Assembly (NCBI GenBank): GCA_020152595.1
Contig: JAIGNY010002050.1
Span: 1,302,001 to 1,366,000 of the forward strand
Reading direction: 5' to 3'
Origin: Chiridota heheva
Lineage: Eukaryota; Echinodermata; Holothuroidea; Apodida; Chiridotidae
Length of the DNA: 64,000 nucleotides
Below the pieces are notes generated by a model. The model saw only the letters and a program-made list of their open reading frames with translations, had not been told where the DNA came from and made no database searches. Position numbers and translations under genes: made by a program. Each line of letters starts with the position of its first letter. Position 1 is the first letter of the stretch. Shown in pieces: positions 36,514 to 49,329 of the stretch.

Positions 36514-36591
36514 ATGCTAGGGGAGACATCTAGCGAGCTGGCAAAAGCAGTGCCTGGCACAGCTGGTACCTTACCAGGCACACCAAAAAAG
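36514..36591 (+). CDS. Candidate exon, unknown product
   Basis: After an acceptor-like GAGGTGCAG at 36,508, an ATG at 36,514 opens 26 codons, LGETSSELAKAVPGTAGTLP and then GTPKK, up to a good donor AAAAAG|GTAGGT. Composition is more coding-like than its surroundings. No downstream exon joins it in frame for long: the next acceptors at 37,996 and 38,134 lead to early stops. It may be an untranslated first exon of the gene at 38,325. Confidence 0.3.
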
Positions 36592-36899
36592 GTAGGTTAT
36601 TTATAGTTTTTATATGAGAGATTTGAATGTTGCCCATATTTTAGTTCCCATATCTTGATTCCATTTATATTCTATTTATACATGCAAACTGTTCTCGTGT
36701 TTCGCTCTTTTTAGTTGTTTTCCATGTATTTGAAACATTTAAATGCGGAAATGTTATAAAAAGATTAATGTTTTAGCATCGTGTTTATACACATTAAATG
36801 CAATGATCAAAGTACTTTACACTCACCAGTTGCCCTCCTAAAGTCAGGCCATTGTGCAAAAGTCCTTTGTGCAGTCGCTTATGTTTTCGCCTCTGTTTG

Positions 36900-37222
36900 T
36901 TTGTTTGTCTGTTTGGTTGTCATCAAGATATCTCAAGACCTAATGATGATTGGATTCAGATTAAATTTGGTGTGTGTTTTTGTTTCTGTTTTAGGAAGAG
37001 GTGATTAAAAAGTTCACATAGGGGAAAGGCAAAAATGGATGGGTGAGGATGTTTTAGGGTAAGGTCTGTCAAGACATAGTTGAAACTTTCCAATGGAATG
37101 GTGAACATTGAATTCATAACATGAGAAATCCAACAATCAATTTTCTGAACTCAAAAGATACTTAAATCAAGTGATCTTTGGAATCTAAAGAAATTAAAAC
37201 AATTGGTTTCTGCCATGAATGG
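36900..37222 (+). repeat. Dispersed repeat, copy 1 (second copy 51,085-51,407)
   Basis: Both copies share tcatcaagatatct, ttaaatttggtgtgtg, aaactttccaatggaatg, caatcaatttt and caattggtttctgccatgaa in the same order and orientation over about 320 bp. Confidence 0.88.
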
Positions 37223-38103
37223 AATATAATGGAATGAAATCTTGAATGAAAGGAAATCAAACAATGAATGCTTAGACTGAATAAAACTGGAAACAATGGT
37301 ATGGCCTTGAAAGAAATCAGTCAGAAGATAAACCTCAAGTGTTCAGAATGCAAATGATCATTACAGATCAAAACTTGGGGATGAATCTTGGTGGGCCTAG
37401 GATTTCTGAGGTAGATTATAGTGGGTATGGGGATTAAATGAACTCTAAAATTATTCTAGGCATGTTGAAATTGCAACGTGGTGGAGGTACTGTATGCGGT
37501 CTTCATGCATATATTTTACTTTACACTGTGATGTCACTTTTCAGAACACTCGCGCAATTTTTCAAATGCAATAACTCCTAAACAGAAAAAGATAGCAACA
37601 TGATTTTTGCACCAAATTGTTTCTTTAATAATCCTCAATTATATATATGTCAAGGGAAATTCACGGGAATACTCCTTTAAGCAGAGCTTCCAATTCAGGG
37701 AAGCCATTGAACGTCCTCATTCAATGGACAATTATTGCCTCCGTGACCCAACCAGTTTGAATACAGTATATTTATTTTTGATGTAATAACTGATTAAAGG
37801 TTGAGGTTTTGTTGGTGTTTGCAATATCTATAATGCATGGAGCCCACGGGAGACATCACATAATTCTTTCAGCTTATTACAACAATGTCATCTTGGGAAA
37901 TTGACAATTTCAGAAGGATCAAAGAGGTTCATTGAAAATAAGTAATTCTCCTCTGAAACCTGGTCCTTCTCTATTAACTTTATTGTTTGTTTACAGATGG
38001 AGAAGTATGATTACTGATGCAAAATACAAAAGAGTATTATATGGTAAATGTCTTTAATGCTGCTAGCTGTGTCATACCTCCGAATTTGTATGGAGATTTG
38101 GAC

Positions 38104-38330
38104 GTAATGTTGATCATGTTTAATTCTTTTTCAGAAACATGTTGCTTATTAAGTTACAGTGCCTAAAAGTTTTACCCCTGAAATGGAGGTTCTTCTGGGG
38201 AAAAGGAATGAAAATTGGTTGGGATATTTTAAAGTAGTTCGGATCATTTTACCTCTTTACATGTCAAGCTTAACCTAATGTGATCTGCTTTTATCTCTTT
38301 TTAGAAACATGTCAATCTTAAATTATGGAA
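38104..38330 (+). repeat. Duplicated splice-acceptor region, about 170-bp spacing
   Basis: gtaatgttgatcatgttt and then ttctttttcag|AAACATGT (AG at 38,134) recurs as ctaatgtgatctgctttt and then ctctttttag|AAACATGT (AG at 38,304). The second copy precedes the ATG at 38,325. Confidence 0.65.
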
Positions 38331-41300
38331 GAACAGATTCAGCTCACAGTAGATGATAGTGACTTGCAGGATTACAAAGACCCCCAGAACCAAACCTTTC
38401 TTGCATTCTTTGGTAAAAGGTAAGTACATGCCACTGCGAATTTCTAGCATGATTATAGGGGGGTGCCCCTGGCCATACAATACAGGAGAACAGAAAATGT
38501 ATGCCCTCTATCACACAGGGGACAAGAAATGCCATTCTATTATAGCTATATCTTAATTTCTTAAGCTTTGAAATTCAAGAAGTTAATGAATTAATAATTC
38601 AGTGGCTATAGACATACCAGTTGTGATACTCCAGAACCTTTGCACTATCGATAATGAAAGATTACGCCAATATAAAAAGTGATGTCATAATGCTGAAACT
38701 GCCATTTTCATGTACAAACACCCTGGATCACCTGGAAGGCAGGATAGCTTGGTTGACAAAGAGCTGGACTAGAGGTCCCTAGCTTGGACAGAAATCTGAA
38801 AAATCCCACAGCATACATAGCAAATAGTTGACATAGCTCTGAAAGGATACAGTAGCAGCAAACTGGCCACTCTAGCTCATCTAAAGTGTAACTGTAGCAG
38901 GTTGCACTCCTGGCTCTGAACAATGAGCATGGGGTACCTTTTCAAATTAAATTTTTTATGACTTACAAATTTGCATTCAATTTTACAACCTAAGAGATGA
39001 AAGATGGGAAATTTTGCTATTTTTATTACTGGATTTTCAAGTAAGTTTTGTTGTGTTGCCTCTATCTGTATGCATATATCTTGAAGCAGTTTTCAATACT
39101 TATTTGCATCCATTTGAGAGATCCCCATGGAATTGGTCATGCAGACCACAAGTGGAACATACATGCAAGAAGACATAAATTTGCATGTCTCTAATTTGCA
39201 ATTCAGCACACGATGTGTTACGGGAAAAACTAGAAAGGCCTAGCATCTTGAATTCTTAAGTATGAAAGTGCTAAATTTCATTAAGAAAATAAATTGACAA
39301 CATTTTGGGTAAAAAAATACATGGAGTAATGCATTCACTGCACATCAGGACACTCTTCAGTAAATCACACAGGGGTCACAAATAGAAAAATTGGCACTGA
39401 TGGCTTGAAATGTTTTTGAAAATTGTATAAAAATAGCAGTTTATCACACTGTTCAGAGCCTAGATTTAGCAGAAAAAAAACTTGTAACATTTTCCTTTTT
39501 TTCTAAACCTGTTTTACCTTATTTTACCTTTTTGGGGTTTTAGTTTACACAATCATTTTGCCATCCAAATAGATGAGCCTAATCAACAAAATTGATGTAA
39601 TTTGGTAATAACGTAAAAATTAAAAATTATTTATGTTAATCATTCATACCCTGAAAACTGGTTTAATTTTGGTGTAGTGATCTTGAAAATATATAGTACC
39701 AATTCCAGTGGTATAATTTTAGGCAAATTTAAAACCTTTTTGATCCACTATTGTTTCAAGTACCTCGTCCTCTTGACACTATTTTGATAAACAAGTAAAA
39801 TCCTGCAGTTTTGCCATTTCCATTCATTTATATACGTGTAGAGCCTTAATTTACTGGCTTGTACCATTGAGTTATTAATAGCTCCATGCTTGCACGTACG
39901 ATAACGAACACCTGCGAAATACATTTTTCTAAGATCTGCATCAGAAAATAATTAAGTTACTTAAATCCCTTAGAGCCTCGGGATGTTTGGAGCCGGTGCT
40001 TATACTAGGTTTCTATGGAGCTAATTGCATGAGAGTACTTGACTCTCCTGGATGGGACACCAGTCCATAGCAGGTTAACTCTTCAGTCAAAACTGGTACA
40101 CATTTTACGGCTGAGTGAAATGTAGCAAATGGGATAAAGTGTCTTGCTCAAGGACACATCACAGCACCCTGGCTGAGAATCGATCCAGTACCTCTTAAAT
40201 AGGAGACCGGCGCTCTAAACACTGTACTACTGGGCAATTCCATGCTGAAAGGGACATGGGTGAATTTTTTTTTTTAAATTTTACACAATTTATTCCCAAA
40301 GTTAGTTGTATAGGACATAGAAGTTTAGTGTAAATGTTTTTTTGTTTTTTTGTTGGGAAATAACCAGTTTAGGTTTTGTTCAAAATATGGAATGTTAAAC
40401 ATCAACATTTTCTCACTTAAATTGAGAACATTGTCCCACAAAGGCATACAGACTGTGTATACTTTCATTATATTTTCTCCATTCCATTGCTCTTTTGATG
40501 TAAAGGCAACATGCTTTAAAATCCATAACACTAAGATCATTCAACTTGATGCACATCTTAGAAAAAGTGGGTTTAAAATGGTGGTGAGTAATCTACGTAA
40601 CGTTAGTCACAAAAATTGTTTAATATAGCAAACATTATACAGTTAATCCAGTGCTGCCCTTTTTAATTCTCCCCCTACTTCAGTGAACCAACGTACCAGG
40701 CAAATAAATTTTGTTATTGAAAATTATTCCATCTGCAGGCTTAGATATTGTATTATAATATACATTTCTCTATTTTTATATCATAGGTACCAAATAGAAA
40801 AGCTCTCAAATTCGGACTTTGATGCAATCCTTGAGGCGTTTGAGGAGGGCATTGAGCAATCCCCCGCCCGAGTTTGGCAGAGGGTGTATGTCACAGTTTC
40901 TGGATGTTGCTTAAAGTAAATCGTTCAAAGCAAATCTCTCCTTAGGAGATTGATGGTAAGGATTAACAGTGAAATATCACTATTGCACTCCCAAAAATTG
41001 ATCTTGTATTAGAAGAAGTTATTAAAAGGTAGATTAATCGTTTTGAAGGCAATGAAAGGGATATCCAGAAATGTTATTTTAATAGATGATGTTTCTCATT
41101 TAAATGTCACTTATCTAGTAATGTACAGTATGTTTGTCACTTGTATGTAGAATATATGCAGATATGCCCACCACTAAGTATTCTTATTAAGCAGCATACT
41201 TAAGAAGTCCAGCAGCACCTCCAATATGGAATGTTTGATTTGTGGAAGTAATAATATGCATGTTGCTTTGACTAGAGTTATTTGGGGAATGTAGGGCATT

Positions 41301-44300
41301 AGGCTTAACCCCTAAATGTAAAATTTTCTACCATCTGTGTGGTTACAGTACCATCTACACCTCACCTAACCCCCATTTATACATGCTACTTGATTTTATT
41401 GAGCTTTTGACTGCAAAACTAGATATAGCTATTATCTACCTAAGTATTGTACAAAAGGCATGTATTGGAACTGTTCTGATTCATGCTGTGTAAATTCCGT
41501 TTCTACAATTTATCAAAATATCCTCCGTACGGCGGGTCTCAGAAAGCTTAATCTTCATGCATGTCAAAAACCACAACCATTTGTGTGGTACTAGCCCTGT
41601 CTGAACTTTCCACTCCACTGATGCAGTGAAAGGATCTATTGTTAACCAGCAAGTGCAGCATATTTGCTTGCCTTATTAGTACAGGATGGTGAAGCAGAAA
41701 GCTTACTGAGCAACAATAGTTGACTGTTTAAAGCATTTAGAGCTAAGAGAGAGCATGCATAACTAACTTTAGTTGTAATTGATTCAGTATTTTTGCAGAA
41801 AAATTTCAGCACAGAGCCTACAGCCTTTACTCCTCATGTATTCATTTGTAAATTGAGATATATATTATAGGTTAAGACACAAAAATGTTGAAATGAAGAG
41901 AAATGTAGCAGCATGCCACCATTTTTCCATCTTAAAAGTGAAAGATCATAGGTGTAGATTTTTACTCAGATGAAAAAGCATTTAATTCCGAGCACAACAA
42001 TGGTCACAAATATTCACTATAACACTTTGAACAGGAATTCAGCATGTTCAAAAGTGATTATGCATGTAAAGGAGTACAGCTTAAATTCTTTAATGTAATT
42101 ATTATTATTTTTTGGCCATATTTCAAAGATCAAAAGGTTCTCAAATTTCATTCTACTGCTAAATCAGTGTCAATTTGGTGTTCACTTTAACCAACTTTTC
42201 ACACTCAAAATATTTAAAAGAAGGACCAAAAAGTTAACATAAGCAATTTTCTAGTTGTCCCATTCTGAGGTCACAAAACTTTATGCAATTTATGCTAATT
42301 AGGTGTCTTAGTTTTAAAATTAGGTAAAATTGATAGAATTAAGCATGTTTTCATGGGAATTCTTGCTGTTTTCATGGTTTTTAGCTATTTATTGGTATTT
42401 AGTTATTTTTAGACTATTCAAAGAATATTTCATTGTTGGTTGAAGTGTTTTGGTTAATATTTTTAAATAGGTTTGTTTGTCATGATAATGAATTTCCTAA
42501 AATGAGCAACAATTAAGATATGTTTCTTGTATTAAAGAAAATTCTTTCATAAGAGACTATGCTTCAAAATAATTTGAAAATAAGTGTCTTGGGTATGAAA
42601 AGGAACATAAACAATAAGTGCCTGAGAGACAGGAAGCATACAAACTGCTTAGCACACATGCTTTTGTAAATTTAATGCTAGATTACAAACCAGGCTGCAG
42701 GCCTGGGAATATTTGGAGGTTCAGGAGGGTAGGGGTTGTGTAGTTTGGGAGGGGAAGGTGTGAATTATATATTGGAAATAACACCAATTCAAGACTGCCC
42801 ATTTCAAGAATAGTTTAGGCTGAATGCACAGTACGTTGTTAAGTAAATGACTAAAAGAGATAATTGCATCATGTCACAGGGATGCTTTCTAATATTTTAA
42901 TCTTTTATTGACATTGGCAGGCAGGACCTCTTCTTTCTTTGTGGTTCAATGGACAAACCTAAAAGAGGTGTGTCAGTCATAAAAAGTAGAGCTGTGACCG
43001 TTTAGCGTGTACATGCAAATCCTTGTAAACGTTTACTAAATACTTCATTGCGAGTAATCGTTTTTCATAGTCAGTCTTGCCATTGAAAATCAATATGATT
43101 ATTAATGATTCAAATTACACACACATTCGGCTGACAAAATTCCAATCAATGACTTTTTACAAACTGTAAATCCGATTAGCATAATCCTTTTTAAATGTGA
43201 GAATCACAAATGCACAGTAATCACCTATGAATGGGGATATTTTGCACTTTGATTTCGCCAAAATCTGAGTAGGCTAACTTGTGAAATGCACCACGAATGT
43301 GCAGCAGTAAACAGTGAATAGGCCAGAATTAATAAGGCTTCAAATCCCACTCAATCAAGGCCCATTTTACAAGCTGTTAAATCGACCAACAAACACACAG
43401 TCAAAATACTTAAATCATGACAATCAGTACATTTACATGTAAATATTACCTGATGAGTCAAATGAATTTTGTAATAAAGAAAAAATATTGCAAAATAAAC
43501 AAACATAAAAAGGTTTTGACAAGAACTGAAATTCTAGGTGCTTCGCAAACATATCGGCCATTTTTTGAGAGGACTGATATTTCAGAACTTCCGGGGTGGT
43601 GGTGTAGTTTTGAAATGTTTTACCGCGAGGTATCATAGTATGCAAGATTTTCAGTGAAACTTTGTGATGTCGAGTTTAAATGACATTGAAAGGAAGTTAT
43701 CTGTTCTTTCTAAACTGAATTTTCATCCCCATTTTCCATCAAATTGATGATTTATACTGTAGAAGTAAACTTTTTACAATTTGGAAAGCAAAACTTGAGC
43801 GTCTATTTGGGCAATGGAGTCAATAATTTTGCCATACTGGTTGCGCAATTTTTTTTACTTCGCATTGTAAATTTGGAGCAATTATGGCGTATTTCCAAAA
43901 ATTACGGTACTAAACGTATGTAAACGATACACGCTCGCTTTTTTTTTAGTGTTAACGTTAACTCAAATTCCTAAACGTTCAGAGCTTTAATAAAAAGTAC
44001 TTTCATATGTTTAGTGAGTTACTGAATGAGTTAGTAACCTTGATCTTTTTCTTTGTCTTAAAATATGTGACACAAGTCCAAAATATTTTGGGGCTTGTAG
44101 TAAAAATTGTTGTGATAATTTAAAACAGGAAAAGATAATTGCATCCTTCAAAAAACAGGTGATTTTAAATCAGATGCTCCTACCAGCCCCATAACTGCAT
44201 ATATACATTACATCTCTCAATAAGCTTTATCCCTATGCTAGCTTGGAATAGTTGAGCATGATGTCCTTCTGACAGTTCCAGTTCATGACTTATATACTAT

Positions 44301-44522
44301 GAAATGAATGTGATGTTGAGGATGAAGAAAAAAATAAGTACAAAAATAAAAACCCAAACTAAATAGAGAGAGATATCGTGTTAATTATTTTTTGAATGAT
44401 GAAAATATTATATTTAGAAAAATTGTGCAATGGTTTTAAAAATGTAAATTCATTGTCATTTTAGCTGGAAAAGGAAGTTGGGTGTCCAGAGAGGTCTTGT
44501 AGCTAGTACCAGAAAAGAATGA
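38325..44522 (+). CDS. Putative small three-exon gene, 83 residues, unknown family
   Basis: Proposed exons: 38,325-38,419, 40,787-40,885 and 44,465-44,522. The ATG has A at -3 and G at +4 and follows an acceptor at 38,304; all other frames of that exon are closed, so the start is well supported. Donors are AG|GTAAGT and GGT|GTATGT; acceptors are tatcatag and cattttag. Phases agree (2 and 2) and end in TGA. The peptide starts MEEQIQLTVDDSDLQDYKD, continues FLAFFGKRYQIEKLSNSDFD, then an acidic helix-like AILEAFEEGIEQSPARVWQ, and ends with a basic tail, WKRKLGVQRGLVASTRKE. I do not recognise it. Exons 1 and 2 look coding. Exon 3 is less certain: a strong donor, AACT|GTAAGT, follows its stop at 44,536, so the exon could be part of a spliced 3' UTR, or exon 2 could read on to TAA at 40,918. 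Confidence 0.42.
39970..40245 (-). repeat. tRNA-derived SINE
   Basis: On the minus strand: a box A region TAGTACAGTGTTTAGAGC (about 40,230-40,213), box B GGATCGATTCTC (40,186-40,175), and the core TGTGTCCTTGAGCAAGACAC (about 40,160-40,140) known from many marine-animal SINEs. The body shares gacnccagtccat(a/c)gcaggt with the copy at 3,478. Confidence 0.8.
42063..42262 (+). repeat. Dispersed repeat, copy 1 (second copy 58,428-58,612)
   Basis: Shared in order: acagctnaaattcttta, aaggttctcaaatt, tgctaaat, ccaacttntcnca(c/t)tcaaaatattt, gaaggancnaaa and aagttaac. Confidence 0.8.
42270..44460. other. Presumed intron of the putative gene; no independent feature
   Basis: ORFs at 43.4-43.6 kb on both strands overlap each other and carry no motif. 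Confidence 0.4.
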
Positions 44523-44819
44523 ATCCGATGAACTGTAAGTAAATTTGTTCAACATCCCATTCTTAGACCTTAGGGAGTTATGAAAGAAGGTAGTCTCAAA
44601 AACTTAAGTATTTGCTGCAGGTTTTTTGTGTATTTAAGTTCATTGAATATTATTAAAGTGGTTGGGTATGTTTTCCAAAATTTTACATTTTAAGAAAATA
44701 AAATGCCGACCTGATCAATAGCTCATAAGGTCAAACACAGATATACATAGGCAATTAACAAGGCACTATACCAGTCTTCATGCGCCAATGAATGGTTTAC
44801 AGTGGCTGTAACGTGGAAT

Positions 44820-46290
44820 GAAAAATAATCTTCTACTACGTCATGGCGTTGAGAGAAGATGGTCTTGCACCTGAGTATTAAACCCTTTTGTCGTGAATCT
44901 CTCCAGCAGCATAGTCTGGGAGACTGTTCCGACTTCGACTACAGCGTGGATGAAACTTCTGTTAATGAAATAGGCTCTTGAGATATGTTTAGTGACTGCA
45001 TGAGTTGGCATAGACAGATTGGACCGGGTTCTTTGTCTGATTTGGAACGGCTGAGGAAGCTTCACCTTCAGTTCTGGAGGACAAAAGCTTGTGTGCATCT
45101 TGTTAAGATCAGCTGAGGCGGTGACTTGACGACAATGATGGAGAGTGTGGATGTCAGTCTTGCCTCTTGTTTAGTCACCTCAATGATACGCAGTGCTTAA
45201 CTCAGGACAAAGTGACCTAGAGTTGTCAGAAGTTTTGATCTTGCAGAATCCGCGTAACATGAGTTTTGCATTCATCATCAAGAGCATTAATGAAGACAGA
45301 GAACAGCATTGAGCTTTAAAGTACCGAGCCGTTAACGGATGTGGTGCTTGAGGACTGACTAGATGAAACCACATTAATTGACCGGTTTGAAAGAACAAGG
45401 TTAACAGCTTACTAGAGATACCTTTTCTTTTGAGCTTGCAGCACAGCTAGACCATTGTGCCACACCTTGTCAAATGCATGTCCAGAGCAATAAGGCGCAC
45501 TTCATGACCTCAGTTCATAGCATTGGCCCAATTTGCTGGGAGAATGTGGTTAGTATGTCAGCTGTGCTATGATGATTTCTGAATCCAAACTGTCATGTAA
45601 GATATAGGAGATCTGTTACAGGAACTTCTGATGAAGCTGATCCTGTACCACTGCTTCCATTACCTTGCTGATGTTTTAAAAAGAGATCTGGGGTTGTACA
45701 TTAATGGATTAGACTATGAGTCCCGCTTATATACTGCAATGATTGAGGCAATTTTCCATTGGCTTTGGAAAACTTCATATGAGAAGCACAACTCGAGTAG
45801 GTGACTAAGCATTTGGTACACATTTTCAGGTCTCTGTTAGAGATCTCATCTGGGCCTGTTGTTTTGTCAGGTTGCAGGCTCCTTTAGAGCCTCTTAGTGT
45901 CTTTGGCTTTAAAGGTTGCATGGTCTTTAGCAAGTGTGTTGTACGTTCAACTTCTGGAGCTGGTTCATCTGCTGATTGAAGCTAGCATTTCTTTGCAGAA
46001 GTCTGGCCAAAAGTTTCAGCCTTGTCTACACATGGTTCTAATCTTTTAGCACTGGTATGTCAGCCCTGGCAATTCTTCTAGAAAGATTGTGAATTGTGTT
46101 CCACCATTTGCTGCTGACATTTGTTTGTTTATAGGCTTTTATACCGCGCCATTCCATTAAGACCAGAGCACCTCCAGTTAAATTCTCCGGTTGCCAATGA
46201 ATCGGCACACATGAACTTTGACTTGACTGGGCCACCATGTTTTCATGCTTCTCTTCTCAGATAGTGTTCAGAGAACCAGGCAGGGTTAAC
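44820..46290 (-). pseudogene. Decayed non-LTR retrotransposon (CR1/Jockey-like reverse transcriptase)
   Basis: Read on the minus strand with several frameshifts and stops. KWWNTIHNLSRRI near 46,100; TTGPDEISN(R)DLKMC near 45,850; FGFRNHHSTADILTTFS near 45,560; NGSVL followed by LFSVFINALDDE near 45,300, the degraded GSVLGPLLF..INDL block; RTRSNLSMPTHAV with AYFINRSF, and NSLPDYAAGEIHDKRV near 44,900, the usual C-terminal end. The order of blocks is that of a CR1/Jockey-clade ORF2. No endonuclease or target-site duplication was identified. It is not functional. Confidence 0.85.
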
Positions 46291-46957
46291 TGTCCTGCCG
46301 TTGGAATGACAGCTTAACATCCCCTTTGTGGTTTTTTCCATAAAAAAAATGAAAGTGAAACACGAAAGAAAACCGCCCAAAAATAATAAGATAACAAGAA
46401 ACGAAATTCTCAGCAAAAAAATCTTTGCTCCGCATTGTGAAAATACGGTGTGACTTCCATTGTTGAAAAGTATGCATCAAAATACTGAATATTCATCAAT
46501 TCTATTTCCAGAACTACAGAACTGTAACAAAACCATGCAGACGCAACTGAGTCAAGCGAATGTGTATCCCAAATTTCAGACCAGGAATTTGTTATCTTTT
46601 CTCTTTAATTGTGTAAAAACTTCCTTTTACAGGCTTCTTTGAGGTGCCAAATGAAATCACTAAAATATTTGAATTCTACGCATATACCGCCAAAATAAAA
46701 TGGCAAAGTTCTAAGTGATCATAAATAATGCCTCAGCCCCTTCCCAGGCACCCTTAACAGTTTTGTTTACAAAATTAAGGCCAGCTACTGCTGACTTTAG
46801 CCTTACTACTTTAGCATGATCCAGTTAATTATTATTGACACATTTAAAGGGAAATACTAACAGAGGTTTAATGGTCTGCACCCTCCTCATTTTTAGACAT
46901 TTTGATATTTTTGTCTTCCAAATAGTTAAGTCTAACTTTATCAACTTTAATAAGTGG

Positions 46958-47245
46958 TAAAACGGCTATTGGCGGGTGGGAGGGCTGGTTTTACGCTATA
47001 AGGGGAGGGGGAGCTCGTTATGGGGGTAAACAGCTATAGGCAGGTGGGAGGGTTGGTTTTTTTCGGGGTAAACAGCTATAGGCAGGTGGGAGGGTTGATT
47101 TTCGTTATGGGGGTAAACAGCTATAGGCAGGTGGGAGGGTTGTTTTTCGTTATGGGGGTAAACAGCTATAGGCAGGTGGGAGGGTTGGTTTTTCGTTATG
47201 AGGGGGTAAACAGCTATTGGTGGGTGGGAGGGTTGGTTTTGTTAT
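46958..47245 (+). repeat. Minisatellite of 42 to 48 bp, six copies
   Basis: Each unit carries gtaaacagctataggcaggt followed by gggagggttggttttcgtta. The edge copies read ctattgg(c/t)gggt. Confidence 0.93.
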
Positions 47246-47859
47246 GATCCCACTTCAGCAAGTGGTGAAGGGACAAATTGGGATTGCTACATAAATAAAT
47301 CTGGGGTGGGGCATTCTCACTAATGAAAACATAAATTGGTAAATGAACTTGTCCCTCTCCCAATCCCATTTTCTTGATTTGTTTTCTCTGAAAAACGAAG
47401 TCTAGGCATGCCCTCATTACCCCTCTCCCGTGCTCAATAAATTTATTCACCATTTTTACACTTCACAAAGTGCTAGATATCTATCCCCCCTCCTGCTTTA
47501 GATATAGTATGTCTTTTGAGATGGTTTTACCTGAGTTTTGATAAAAATGTCAATCAAATATTATATTTTTCAATAACCTGCCCCATGGATGATAAGTTTG
47601 TAGAAACCTGGCACCAGGTTCTAAAATGGCACTTGTTTTGAAAACAATTCGGTTGTCTGTGAGATTCGTAGCAGATAAAAGAAGAGCAAATTTAGTCCAA
47701 AATTGTACACATTTAAGGTACTTTAAAACAGCTAAGGATTTGCTAATACTCTGCATGCAGCTCTAATTATGCATTGTGTTCCAAATATGCGATGACATAA
47801 GTAGGGGGATTCCTTGTTACCTGGTTATCAAAGCAATACAGTGGTAACTTGTATGCAAA

Positions 47860-48300
47860 TGCAGATTTCCACCTCTCAAGATTCTATAATTTCTCCACAA
47901 AATTCAATAATTATAACAGCAAGTGGCAAAGGGGAGGAGGTAGGGGGTTCTATGGTTCTGAACTTGAAAGGACATTTTAGAATATCAGATTATTGAAATT
48001 GTGGTAGGGGCATACTCTTTTATAATTTGGATAATTTGATCAATGAGTTCCCCCTCCCCATGACTCCCCAAATTCTCCACAAAAAATAACAGCAATGAGG
48101 TGCTGGAGGAGGGGGGGGCAGGAGATGGGGGAGGGGCAGAAGGAGGGAGGGAGAGGCGGAAGGAGGGAGGTAGAGGCAGGAGGAGGAGAGGGGAGGCGGT
48201 TATTTCTCAAGTGGGATCTTTTCTTTTGCATGTTTGCGTACATGAAAATACATATTAGAATATCAGATTATTCAAATTGGGGTGGGTGCATACTCCTTTA
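47860..48300 (+). repeat. Tandem duplication with G-rich insert
   Basis: tagaatatcagattatt and then caaattg/gaaattg followed by gcatactc(c/t)ttta occurs at about 47,980 and 48,255; ctccacaaaa(a)t and aacagcaa also recur. The second copy contains a GGA/GGGGCA-rich tract (48,103-48,200). Confidence 0.8.
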
Positions 48301-49221
48301 ATCGTGCATATTTTGGTTGATAGTCTTCTCCTTTTTTTTTATCATAATTTCTTCTAAAAAGTTAACTACTTCCATATACCCACTGTAGCATCCAAAGTCT
48401 GTGCCTGTTAACCCTGCCCGTTAAAATATTTACATAATCTTTAAACAAACTGGGAGATCTTGATAATAACAAGTAGGGCCAGTTTCAAAGAAAACTTGGT
48501 TTTGTATAAAAACTTATATTTTATGTTCCAAGGAGAGAAAGCTCTGGGCGTGCAGTTTGCAGGAATGCTAGTGGTGAATTGAAAAGTTGCCGATCTGAGT
48601 TTTTTTCCATTCAACTATTCAATTTTTCTGTGGTGTTTGCGTATTACTCCATAATCTTCATTTTCATCAACAAATCTTGTTATCAAATGAAACAAAGATG
48701 GAAAGAGCAGTTTTCACAAGGAGTTGTCTGCCTTTTTTAATAGTCTAGGGGTATTTCATATACATGTCACCCTGACAGAAGGAATTTGGATAAGTTTGGA
48801 CCATTAATGGGGATTTCACAATTGATATTAATGATGTTTATCATTATTTTTGAAGGATTTAACATTTGATTTACATATAAGAAGTTTTTTGGAGTAAATT
48901 CGGAATAAAATCGGCAAAATTGAGTAAGTTGAATATTTTGTTTCAGTCACTTTGTAGGGTTCTTATTATTTCATTTTCATCAGTTATATTTTAGTGTGCA
49001 AGTAAGTACGCAATTGTCAACTGAGACAGAACAGTTTATATAAACAGCGAGCAGCGAGTTGGTCATGGTCAGTTGTATTGTGATATTATTTTGTAACTTG
49101 TTTTTAACATGCATTGCAGGCAATGATGTATTTTTTTTAATAATCTGAGTGCTTGACCTTCACAAATCACATCCCGTTACCAAAATAAGATTAATTTAAC
49201 TGTGCATCATTCTTTGTTCAG

Positions 49222-49329
49222 TTAGAGCCTGGAGCTATTATTAGCTACATGGTTGGAGCATTACTTACCTCCATGGTTGGAGGAACTTCCAACAAGATGA
49301 CCCAGCGATATGCTGCACAATATCACGAG
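49222..49329 (+). CDS. Candidate isolated exon, unknown product
   Basis: A 108-bp open segment, phase 0 at both ends, lies between the strong acceptor ttctttgttcag and donor CACGAG|GTAGTG. It codes LEPGAIISYMVGALLTSMVG and then GTSNKMTQRYAAQYHE: a short hydrophobic stretch followed by a polar one. Whether it belongs to the gene at 38-44 kb is unknown; that model ends at a stop before it. Confidence 0.35.
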
